From JANWYT01 sp046719465 (GTDB lineage Bacteria; Chloroflexota; Anaerolineae; Aggregatilineales; Phototrophicaceae): a DNA stretch of 17,091 nucleotides. Each line of letters begins with the position of its first letter. The first letter of the stretch is position 1. This document shows, in pieces, positions 1 to 5,493 of this stretch. The stretch is taken from NCBI GenBank assembly GCA_046719465.1, contig JBDNCV010000077.1, positions 1-17,091 on the forward strand. Reading direction: 5' to 3'. The notes under the pieces were generated by a model that worked only from the letters and a program-made list of their open reading frames with translations, ran no database searches and was not told where the DNA came from. The position numbers and the translations under genes were made by a program.

Positions 1-218
1 GGATGGACAGTCAAGGCCGCGTCCTGCTCATGGCCACGCCGGGCATTGGCCTCGGCCTCTACGACCTGAGCCAGTACCTCGCCAGCGCTGACCTTGACCT
101 TGTGTCCGCCTTCAACCTCGACGGGGGACGCAGCACCATGATGGCCATCGCGGCCTCGCGCTACGTTATCAACTCGTTCGACGCTGTGCCCGCGGTGCTA
201 GCAGTCTACCCACGCTGA
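1..218 (+). CDS. Phosphodiester glycosidase family protein, C-terminal fragment
   Basis: The open frame enters from the left edge of the window and ends at the TGA at 216-218, so only about the last 72 residues are present. The readable part contains the motif FNLDGGRSTMM, followed by a short strand and the tail VPAVLAVYPR. This fits the C-terminal end of phosphodiester glycosidase (NAGPA-like, DUF2233) domains, where a D-G-G-x-S-T-x-M motif forms part of the active site. Family members cleave phosphodiester-linked sugars and are usually secreted or anchored; any signal peptide lies outside the window. The third Gly of the common DGGGSTTM form is Arg here. The gene converges on its leftward neighbour with only 3 nt between stop codons, leaving no room for a separate terminator. 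The family call is based on a short fragment. Confidence 0.72.
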   Translation, partial: MDSQGRVLLMATPGIGLGLYDLSQYLASADLDLVSAFNLDGGRSTMMAIAASRYVINSFDAVPAVLAVYPR

Positions 219-221
219 GGG

Positions 222-755
222 CTAGCGCAGCTCCACGTTGATGATCGTGTCGCCGTCGCCGTCAATCGGCGTGGAGGAGTCAAAGCTCACGCGCGGGTGA
301 CGCGACTTTGGCGCAAACCGTTTGACCAGCGCGTACACATAGCCGAACACCATCTCGTCAGAATGCGGCGTTGCATTGATGATCTGGTAGTGTTGACCGC
401 TAATTTTACGGACGAAGATCCCCTCTTCTGGTGGATGATTGCGGAAATTCATCCCATATTGCATGCTGAAGCCGTTGAACACATCATCAAGCGTTTCTAA
501 CGGCGGGAACAGCGCAGTCTCGATCACAGCAATCCCCACATCGATGAGCTGTTCGCCACCGTTTTCCGAATTCTTAATAGCTTTCTGAATGTCAAGCGTG
601 AGCTGCTGCGGATACCACTGCTCGGGGTCAACCTCGGTCAGACCATACGCCTGTAAAATATGGTCAAAATCCTGCTTGCTGTAGGCCAGCTCATAGGCCT
701 TGATGCCGTAGCCCCCAATTTCTACTTCTGGACTTGCACTCACATATTTTTTCAT
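222..755 (-). CDS. Hypothetical protein, 177 aa
   Basis: I do not recognise this gene with confidence. The ATG at 755 begins MKKYVSASPEVEIGGYGI; a TTG start 30 nt upstream is possible but less likely. No signal peptide or membrane segment is visible, so the protein is probably cytoplasmic. Visible landmarks are an aromatic segment EQWYPQQLTLDI near residues 45-56, an amphipathic helix reading GGEQLIDVGIAVIETALFP, and a C-terminal strand PIDGDGDTIINVEL. This arrangement faintly recalls small ligand-binding or sensory folds such as the DUF2378/TIGR02265 type, but that is only an impression. It lies 51 nt downstream of the lipoprotein gene on the same strand and may be cotranscribed with it. It is somewhat richer in A+T than its neighbours. 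Confidence 0.7.
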   Translation of the reverse strand: MKKYVSASPEVEIGGYGIKAYELAYSKQDFDHILQAYGLTEVDPEQWYPQQLTLDIQKAIKNSENGGEQLIDVGIAVIETALFPPLETLDDVFNGFSMQYGMNFRNHPPEEGIFVRKISGQHYQIINATPHSDEMVFGYVYALVKRFAPKSRHPRVSFDSSTPIDGDGDTIINVELR

Positions 756-806
756 GAGCCATTCTTTCTGACAAAACGAATCCAAACGCTTTCGACCCTG
801 CTTTGC

Positions 807-1289
807 TTACCGACTGACGCGCAGCGTGAACGTCAGCGTGGTATCTGTGATTGCTAAGACTGTGATCCGCGCATTGCGGTTGGCTTGTGTGCCGCGCGCG
901 CCCAGCGCCTGCCCAAGCTGATCGTTGAATTGACGCAGTGTCGCATCGTTGGCGCTGAAACCTTCGATATCGACCTCGGTAATGACAGGGCGAATCACGC
1001 CATCCACAACCGACACGCTCAGCACAATGCGCCCGTTCGCAGTGCCCCCTGTGGGGCGGTTATACGTCCCATTGAGGACGATACGCCCGGGCTGCAAATC
1101 AGCAGTGACATTCCGCAGTGGAATGCTTGGGTTGTTGGCCAACACGCCCATAATCAACGCGTTAACCTCGTTCTCCGTCAGTCGCACGGTGATATCGAGG
1201 CCGCCTTCGGGGTTGCCCTGCACATCGACCCCGCCGAGCGTACAGCCGGCCAACCACAGCCCGAGTAAGAACAATCCCAAAAGTCTCAT
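807..1289 (-). CDS. Putative lipoprotein, 160 aa
   Basis: The ATG at 1289 is preceded by GAGGGTGG, a good ribosome binding site, and starts a short hydrophobic signal MRLLGLFLLGLWLAGC. The LAGC sequence is a lipobox, so the protein should be exported, cleaved before the Cys at residue 16 and lipid-anchored outside the membrane. The mature part is about 145 residues. It alternates strands and polar segments such as LDITVRLTENEVNALI, then repeated beta-type stretches (GRIVLNGTYNRP, NGRIVLSVSVVDGVIRPVITEVDIEGF), and ends with TLTFTLRVSR. This looks like a small beta-rich lipid- or surface-binding fold of the LolA/LppX-like general shape, but no family can be named from sequence alone. An upstream in-frame start at 1331 is disfavoured because it would put 14 polar residues before the signal peptide. 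Confidence 0.82.
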   Translation of the reverse strand: MRLLGLFLLGLWLAGCTLGGVDVQGNPEGGLDITVRLTENEVNALIMGVLANNPSIPLRNVTADLQPGRIVLNGTYNRPTGGTANGRIVLSVSVVDGVIRPVITEVDIEGFSANDATLRQFNDQLGQALGARGTQANRNARITVLAITDTTLTFTLRVSR

Positions 1290-1420
1290 ACCACCCTCAC
1301 AACCGCAATTTAACATTTGAGAAATTCGCACTGAATTATAACGCTTTTTTATAAAAAATAATAATTATGTGCTTATCTGGTTTGCCTAGCTTAATCTTTC
1401 AAGCTTTTGAGGAGCAGATT
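1290..1420. promoter_or_regulatory. Divergent A+T-rich intergenic promoter region
   Basis: This 131-bp gap separates the leftward lipoprotein gene from the rightward beta-propeller gene. Its central 1335-1370 stretch is strikingly A+T-rich for this genome, with a run of six T and a run of six A. On the plus strand a TTGAGA at 1317-1322 and a TATAAC at 1337-1342 resemble promoter boxes, but the 14-nt spacing is short, so the exact boxes are uncertain. A GAGGAG ribosome binding site at 1409-1414 lies 6 nt before the rightward start codon. Both divergent genes are probably transcribed from here. Confidence 0.45.
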
Positions 1421-2392
1421 ATGAGAAAACTCATCGCCTTTGTGATCGTGTTTGTGCTCATCAGCGCGGGCATCACGGGCATCGTCATCGTCTATCAGAA
1501 TCGTCCGTTTGCGCCGTCGAGCGTGCCTGAGCAGGCGCAAATCATCGCCTTCGGAACGCCCACGTTCGGCTGGGTTCCAGAAGGTATCGTGTGGGATGAG
1601 GCAGGCGGCAGCTTCATCGTGGGGTCGCTGCTGCGCGGGGATGTGTCACGGGTGTTCCCCGATGGACGTTTTGAGGTGATCATCCGTGATGAAATTTTGC
1701 TCTCAACCGTTGGGTTGGCGCTTGATGACGAACGCCAGCGCTTGCTCGTCACCAGCAGCGGCGCGAACGCCTTCTTCGGGCAAGAGGGGGCAGCGCGCTT
1801 GGCAGCCTACGACTTGACGAGCGGCCAGCGCCTATTCCACGTGGACTTAGGGGCGCTCGTCGGCAGTGGCCGCAGCTTTGCCAACGATGTCACGGTCGCG
1901 CCGGATGGCACGGCTTACGTCACCGACAGTTTCACCAGTGTCGTGTATCAAGTGAGCGCAGAGGGTGAAGCCAGCGTGCTGGTCAACGATCCGCTGCTAA
2001 GCAGCACTTTCCTCGGCGCAAATGGGATCGTCTATCACCCCAACGGCTTCTTGCTCGTGGCCAACAGCGGGGAGAAGACACTGCTCAAGATTACCCTTGA
2101 GCCGACGCCCACCGTGACCCTTGTTGACCTCGATATCCCCTTCGGCGCGGATGGCATGGCGCTAGCGGAGGATGGCACGCTGTTCGCCGTCGCGCGGGAT
2201 AGTGACAACCGCCAGTTTATCGCCGCCGCCACAAGCGCCAACGACTGGTCAAGCGCCAGCGTACAGCGCGTCGTGGAAACCGACGGGAACGCCACCACCC
2301 TTGCGCTGGTGAACGGCGCTCCCGCTTACATCAACGCCTATCTGAACGAGTTTCTGCGGCGCACTTATCAGATCGTGCAGCTAAGCCCGTGA
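1421..2392 (+). CDS. Membrane-anchored beta-propeller protein, SMP-30/gluconolactonase/NHL-like
   Basis: The ATG at 1421 is chosen because GAGGAG lies 6 nt upstream and the protein then begins with an N-terminal anchor, MRKLIAFVIVFVLISAGI, followed by IVIVY. The 323-aa product has one N-terminal membrane helix (about residues 4-25) with the rest probably outside the cell. The outer domain has repeated propeller blades: GWVPEGIVWDEAGGSFIVGS, FANDVTVAPDGTAYVTDS, LGANGIVYHPNGFLLVANS and GADGMALAEDGTLFAVARD. These G/N-x-x-x-A/V-x-D/P-x-G-x-x-x-V blades are typical of SMP-30, strictosidine-synthase-like and NHL propellers, which either hydrolyse lactones or act as binding scaffolds. The substrate cannot be predicted. 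The 3' end overlaps the convergent aspartate kinase gene by 12 nt. Confidence 0.8.
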   Translation: MRKLIAFVIVFVLISAGITGIVIVYQNRPFAPSSVPEQAQIIAFGTPTFGWVPEGIVWDEAGGSFIVGSLLRGDVSRVFPDGRFEVIIRDEILLSTVGLALDDERQRLLVTSSGANAFFGQEGAARLAAYDLTSGQRLFHVDLGALVGSGRSFANDVTVAPDGTAYVTDSFTSVVYQVSAEGEASVLVNDPLLSSTFLGANGIVYHPNGFLLVANSGEKTLLKITLEPTPTVTLVDLDIPFGADGMALAEDGTLFAVARDSDNRQFIAAATSANDWSSASVQRVVETDGNATTLALVNGAPAYINAYLNEFLRRTYQIVQLSP

Positions 2393-3808
2393 CGGCTCGG
2401 CCTGCACGGCTTCTAGCGCGAGGTCGTGCAGGCGCTCCACTGCCACCGGAATATCGCGCTCATCGACCACGAATGAGATGCTGCACTCCGATGAGCCTTG
2501 CGCAATCGACAAGACGTTCACGTTGTTGTTACCCATGATGCTGAACACCTTGCCAGCCACGCCCGGGCGATGCCGCATCCCCGCGCCGACCACCGTCACA
2601 ATGGCGACCTCGCCCATGACATCCACGCTGTCAACGTCCTGCCGCGCGATCTCCGCTGAAAGCTCCTGCTCGACCGCTTCTTTAACGGCCTGCGCCTTCT
2701 GATTGATCACCGTGAAACAAAAGCTCTGCTCGGACGACGACTGGGAGATCATCAAGATGCTCGCCCCAGCGCGCGCGGTCGCAAGGAAGGTGCGCCCTGC
2801 GATGCCCGGCACGCCCAGCATGCCCTTGCCGCTGACGGTGAGCATGCTCACCTTGCGAACACACGTCACCGCGCGGATGAAGTGGCCGGTGTCCTCCATC
2901 TCCGCGCCGATGAGCGTCCCCGGGTGGCGCGGGTTAAACGTGTTGCGCACCCGCAGCGGAATTTTCTTCTGGATAATCGGCTGCACCGTTTTGGGGTGCA
3001 GCACTTTCGCGCCATAAAACGCTAGCTCGCCGACTTCGGCATAGCTCACATAGGGCAGCACCTTCGCGCGCTTGTCAAGGCGTGGGTCGGTCGTCATGAC
3101 GCCGTCCACGTCCGTCCAGATGATGAGTTCATCGCTGTTGAGATAAGCCGCAAAGATCGACGCGCTGAAATCGCTCCCGCCGCGCCCCAGCGTCGTCACC
3201 GCACCGCCGCGCGTCGCCCCGATGAAGCCCGTCAGCACCGGCACCACGCCCGATTCCACAATCGGCAGCAGGTTATTTCGGATACGCTCGGCCGTCTCTG
3301 GCCAGAGGGGTTCCGCGTTCTGATGGTCGTCGTTGGTGATGACGAACTGGCTGGCATCCAGCGCTTGCGCCGCTAGACCGCGATCCGCCATGACGGCCGC
3401 CACCATGCGGCTGCTCATCCGTTCGCCATAGCTCACGATCGCGTCCATGATGCGCGGCGTGGCCTCACCGAGGATGCTGATAGCCTCGCACAGGTCTTGA
3501 TGCTTGCGCAGCATTGCATCAAGTTGGCCGAGAATGTCATCGCGGTTGCGGCCTGCGGGCATCAGCTCGTGCAGCGCGTTGGTGTGCTTCTCGCGGATGT
3601 CGTTGTTGAGCTGAATGAAGCCCCACTTATCCCCGTTCACTGCCGCTTGCACCGAGTTCAGCAGCATGTCCGTCACACCAGACATGGCCGAGACCACCAC
3701 CGCCACCCGATGCCCCGCCGCCACGGCTTCTTGCACAATTTGAACGACGTTTTCAATGGCCTGTGCGCTGCCAACGGAGGTTCCGCCAAACTTCATCGTA
3801 ATGTTCAT
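2381..3808 (-). CDS. lysC: Aspartate kinase (monofunctional, two ACT domains)
   Basis: This cytoplasmic enzyme phosphorylates L-aspartate with ATP, the first committed step toward lysine, threonine, methionine and diaminopimelate. The 475-aa product starts MNITMKFGGTSVG, the kinase signature. It then shows VVVSAMSGVTD (residues 37-47), YGERMSSRMVAA (127-138), GFIGATRGG followed by TLGRGGSDFSA (to about 216) and WTDVDGVMTTDPR (231-243). After about residue 310 come two ACT domains, with SMLTVSGKGMLGVPGIAG in the first and AIVTVVGAGMRHRPGVAGK in the second; these usually bind Lys or Thr for feedback control. There is no fused homoserine dehydrogenase, as the C terminus ends at about the second ACT domain. 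The start at 3808 gives the usual family length; the frame is open further upstream, but that part lies within a transcription attenuator. The gene is preceded by a Thr/Met leader peptide ORF and terminator. The symbol lysC is used generically. Confidence 0.96.
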   Translation of the reverse strand: MNITMKFGGTSVGSAQAIENVVQIVQEAVAAGHRVAVVVSAMSGVTDMLLNSVQAAVNGDKWGFIQLNNDIREKHTNALHELMPAGRNRDDILGQLDAMLRKHQDLCEAISILGEATPRIMDAIVSYGERMSSRMVAAVMADRGLAAQALDASQFVITNDDHQNAEPLWPETAERIRNNLLPIVESGVVPVLTGFIGATRGGAVTTLGRGGSDFSASIFAAYLNSDELIIWTDVDGVMTTDPRLDKRAKVLPYVSYAEVGELAFYGAKVLHPKTVQPIIQKKIPLRVRNTFNPRHPGTLIGAEMEDTGHFIRAVTCVRKVSMLTVSGKGMLGVPGIAGRTFLATARAGASILMISQSSSEQSFCFTVINQKAQAVKEAVEQELSAEIARQDVDSVDVMGEVAIVTVVGAGMRHRPGVAGKVFSIMGNNNVNVLSIAQGSSECSISFVVDERDIPVAVERLHDLALEAVQAEPSRA

Positions 3809-3839
3809 TGCCTCTGCGCCCTTTCCCACGCAACACAAT

Positions 3840-3870
3840 AAAAAAGGCGTGTGGTGGTTTCCACACGCCT
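3840..3870 (-). terminator. Intrinsic terminator (attenuator) in the aspartate kinase leader
   Basis: On the minus strand the arm AGGCGTGTGG (3870-3861), a 6-nt loop AAACCA and the arm CCACACGCCT (3854-3845) form a perfect 10-bp hairpin. With the last T of the arm, six consecutive T follow (3845-3840). This is a textbook intrinsic terminator. It lies 31 nt before the aspartate kinase start codon and downstream of that gene's promoter. It therefore cannot end an upstream transcript of a neighbouring gene and must act as a conditional stop for the kinase transcript. Confidence 0.9.
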
Positions 3871-3899
3871 GATTGGCTTTCGTCGAGCTGAGATCAGAC
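3867..3899 (-). promoter_or_regulatory. Candidate antiterminator pairing
   Basis: On the minus strand GTCTGAT (3899-3893), which includes the leader-peptide stop codon, can pair with ATCAGGC (3873-3867). This gives seven consecutive pairs, one of them G-U, with a 19-nt loop. The second strand includes the first four bases of the terminator's 5' arm, so this pairing and the terminator exclude each other. A ribosome that reaches the leader stop codon would cover GTCTGAT and favour termination. A ribosome stalled on the Met/Thr run, more than 30 nt upstream, would leave it free. The pairing was found by eye and has no computed energy. Confidence 0.5.
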
Positions 3900-3980
3900 C
3901 AAGCGGAAACGACCATGTGCGCGCAAGTGCGCCATAGTGGTAGTCGTCATGGTCATGGTCATCGTGCTGTGGTGCAGCAT
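3894..3980 (-). CDS. Thr/Met-rich leader peptide of the aspartate kinase attenuator, 28 aa
   Basis: This short ORF runs from the ATG at 3980-3978 to the TGA at 3896-3894. AGGGG at 3991-3987 lies 6 nt before the ATG and can serve as ribosome binding site. The peptide begins MLHHSTMTMTMTTTTM and ends with twelve mixed residues containing His and Arg. Codons 7 to 16 (3962-3933) are only Met or Thr: four ATG and six ACN codons. Such runs of the end-product amino acids of a pathway mark leader peptides that sense charged tRNA through ribosome stalling, as in enterobacterial thrL. Thr and Met are both products of the aspartate pathway that begins with the downstream kinase. The ORF sits directly after a strong promoter and before a terminator hairpin. 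The inner ATG at 3962 is an alternative start but has no clear ribosome binding site. Confidence 0.8.
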   Translation of the reverse strand: MLHHSTMTMTMTTTTMAHLRAHGRFRLV

Positions 3981-4010
3981 CGCAAACCCCTACGTGATCC
4001 CAACAGCTGA

Positions 4011-4039
4011 AATGTACTTCGAATAGGCAGCGCTGTCAA
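4011..4039 (-). promoter_or_regulatory. Promoter of the leader peptide/aspartate kinase transcript
   Basis: On the minus strand a perfect TTGACA (4039-4034) is followed after exactly 17 nt by TACATT (4016-4011), which matches four of six bases of the -10 consensus. Transcription should start near 4004, about 13 nt before the AGGGG ribosome binding site of the leader peptide. The resulting leader RNA, about 195 nt to the kinase start codon, contains the leader ORF and the attenuator hairpin. Confidence 0.75.
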
Positions 4040-4179
4040 GGAATTGGCAGCAGCGGGAGTGTCTAAAATGGTGACGATGCGCGATCTGCCCCTTACCCTG
4101 TCTGGCCTGCGGTCATGTTGACTAGCTTCGACCGTGAGCAGTGACATGGACATCGTGTCGTGATCGATGGATAGCAAGG

Positions 4180-4316
4180 CCTCATCCCCAACCCCTTCTC
4201 CCGAAGGAGAAGGGGCAAGTCCCCTCGCCACGGGAGGGGGGATTGAGGGGTGAGGGCGGCCCACCCCTCGCCTCAGCCGCGCAGCGGCGCGTGGGAGAGG
4301 GGACAAGGGGTGAGGG
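4180..4316. repeat. G/C-rich palindromic repeat unit
   Basis: The left arm CCTCATCCCCAACCCC plus TTCTCCC (4180-4202) is an imperfect inverted copy of the right arm at 4293-4316, giving one large palindrome. Inside it is a perfect 10-bp hairpin, CCCCTTCTCC / GGAGAAGGGG, with a CGAA loop (4192-4215). The 40 bp at 4216-4255 match 8865-8904 at 35 of 40 positions, so this is a dispersed family and not a local accident. The coding frames that cross this region are low-complexity byproducts of the palindromes. Confidence 0.7.
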
Positions 4317-4374
4317 ATTCAGACACTCCCCTCTCGAAAGAGAGTACCTAAGCCGCAGCAGAAGGTGGCCGTGC

Positions 4375-4460
4375 GCCAGAGGCTGAAGCCTCTGGCTGGC
4401 GCGCGGAGGCTAAAGCCCCCTTCAGGGGGCGTGTTGCAGCCGGATGCTTTAGCGTCCGGC
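4375..4460. repeat. Array of three small palindromes
   Basis: Three hairpins follow one another: GCCAGAGGCT-GA-AGCCTCTGGC (4375-4396, perfect 10-bp arms), GCCCCC-TTCA-GGGGGC (4415-4430) and GCCGGATGCT-TT-AGCGTCCGGC (4439-4460, one T/G wobble). The shared GGCT(A/G)AAGCC-type cores resemble extragenic palindromic elements that many bacteria carry between genes. None is followed by a T run on either strand, so they do not look like ordinary terminators, though they could block read-through or stabilise mRNA ends of the VOC gene, whose stop codon lies about 90 bp away. Confidence 0.65.
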
Positions 4461-4545
4461 GTTCAACTAGCACAAGGGGTAAGGTGCAGGAGGCAGGGCC
4501 ATCACCAGTGATTTAGACACTACCGGCAGCAGCACTGCGCGCGGC

Positions 4546-5325
4546 CTAGGACGGGTCAACCCACTCATCTGCGCGGTTCGCTTGGATGTATGCAGCAACC
4601 GCCCCCGATGGATCTGCCGCTGTGATGCGCGGCCCCACCTCATCGAGCGTTTCAAACAGAATCCTGCCGCCGTGCGCCCGAATCTTTTCGCGCACAGCGT
4701 GGATGTCTTCCACGTTGAAGTAAAGCAGCCAATACGACGCTGCATCCGATGAGACGTTCTCATGCGGCATCATCCCCCCGGCCACACGCCCATTGAGGAA
4801 GAACATCTGATACTGTGCCGTGTGCTCCCCTTCTTCGAACGTCCAGCCCAACAAGCCACCGTAAAAGTCACGCGCAGCGGCCATATCCGTGGTGTGCAGT
4901 TCGTTCCAACCAACAGCGCCCTTGGTGTTTACAATCCTTGAGCCGATATGAGCGCGCGGCTGCCACAAACAGACCATCGCGCCGGTGGGGTCTTGGATGA
5001 GCGCCATACGGCCATTGTCCCCCACTTCAAATGGCAATTCGATCACCGTGCCCCCCAGCTCCGTCACCCGTGGCATCAGCGCGTCAACGTCTTCTACTGT
5101 GATGTATTGGTTCCACGCGGAGGGGAAGCCTGCTTGCTGCAACCCTAGCCCCACCACATCGTGACCATCGAGCTTGAAGATCGTGTAGGCCCCCTCTGCC
5201 ATTGGCAAGTCGACCGCCTCCCAGCCCATCACCTCGCGGTAAAAGGTGCGCGTCGCATCAAACTCGGTGGCGCTGCAATCAGCCCAACTAAAGCAGCCAT
5301 GCGGGTACTTCGTGACGGTATACAT
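4546..5325 (-). CDS. VOC (glyoxalase/bleomycin-resistance) family protein, two domains
   Basis: The 259-aa product consists of two vicinal-oxygen-chelate halves. The first begins GCFSWADCSATEFDATRTFY and ends DPTGAMVCLWQPRAH. The second begins GAVGWNELHTTDMAAARDFY and ends ADPSGAVAAYIQA. Each half shows the paired pattern of an early F-Y-x-x-x-x-G-W segment and a late D-P-x-G strand. This tandem layout is like the mycobacterial 27-kDa antigen/CFP30B group, whose substrates are mostly unknown. Family members bind metal or small ligands and can be dioxygenases, isomerases, or drug- or aldehyde-handling proteins; no specific reaction can be assigned. The ATG at 5325 is preceded by AGGGGAGG, a strong ribosome binding site. 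The gene is divergent from the ABC ATPase gene and probably transcribed alone. Confidence 0.88.
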   Translation of the reverse strand: MYTVTKYPHGCFSWADCSATEFDATRTFYREVMGWEAVDLPMAEGAYTIFKLDGHDVVGLGLQQAGFPSAWNQYITVEDVDALMPRVTELGGTVIELPFEVGDNGRMALIQDPTGAMVCLWQPRAHIGSRIVNTKGAVGWNELHTTDMAAARDFYGGLLGWTFEEGEHTAQYQMFFLNGRVAGGMMPHENVSSDAASYWLLYFNVEDIHAVREKIRAHGGRILFETLDEVGPRITAADPSGAVAAYIQANRADEWVDPS

Positions 5326-5383
5326 CGAACTGCCTCCCCTGATTTTTGAACAGAATAGAAATGTGATGCAGCCTACAGATCAT

Positions 5384-5406
5384 ATGTTCTTATTGAACAT
5401 TCGTTC
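5384..5406. promoter_or_regulatory. Operator-like inverted repeats (GAAC-N4-GTTC)
   Basis: In the A+T-rich 168-bp gap between the divergent VOC and ABC genes, ATGTTC-TTATT-GAACAT (5384-5400) forms a 6-bp inverted repeat. Its right half also belongs to GAAC-ATTC-GTTC (5395-5406). Three half-sites spaced this way suggest a dimeric repressor operator. GAAC-N4-GTTC is also the core of the Gram-positive-type LexA box. Which regulator binds, if any, is unknown. Confidence 0.4.
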
Positions 5407-5493
5407 TATAAGATTGTCAAGCAACTTAAGAATTTCTCATCATTGGCTCATCATTGGGCGTCATGCTTTCAGCCCAGCTTATGAGTAAGCGGT

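Larger units (their letters stand above)
4055..4524. repeat. Composite repeat region bounded by inverted GTGTCTAAA motifs
   Basis: The roughly 500 bp between the aspartate kinase promoter and the VOC gene hold no convincing gene. GGGAGTGTCTAAA at 4055-4067 on the plus strand is matched by GGTAGTGTCTAAA at 4524-4512 on the minus strand. Both copies continue inward with a TGGTGA element and then CCTTACCC, so the similarity spans more than 40 bp with gaps. A further copy, GGGAGTGTCTGAA, lies at 4330-4318 on the minus strand. Between them are two sets of palindromes. The arrangement resembles a non-autonomous element or a cluster of dispersed repeats. No target-site duplication was recognised and there is no transposase. 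Confidence 0.55.

Noticed and set aside
756..785. TTG start for the 177-aa protein
   Set aside because: An ATG 30 nt downstream begins a normal MKKY N terminus. The upstream start has no better ribosome binding site, though it cannot be fully excluded.
3809..3916. A 36-residue N-terminal extension of aspartate kinase in the open frame
   Set aside because: It has no similarity to kinase N termini, runs through the terminator hairpin and would make the attenuator part of the coding region. The family start MNITMKFGG at 3808 fits.
3809..4004. Lysine riboswitch in the kinase leader
   Set aside because: The leader RNA is too short and is occupied by a Thr/Met ORF; none of the expected multi-helix aptamer pattern was seen.
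4141..4386. An 81-aa open frame in the repeat region, and a 115-aa frame on the other strand
   Set aside because: Both are low-complexity Pro/Arg/Gly products of palindromic repeats with no ribosome binding site.
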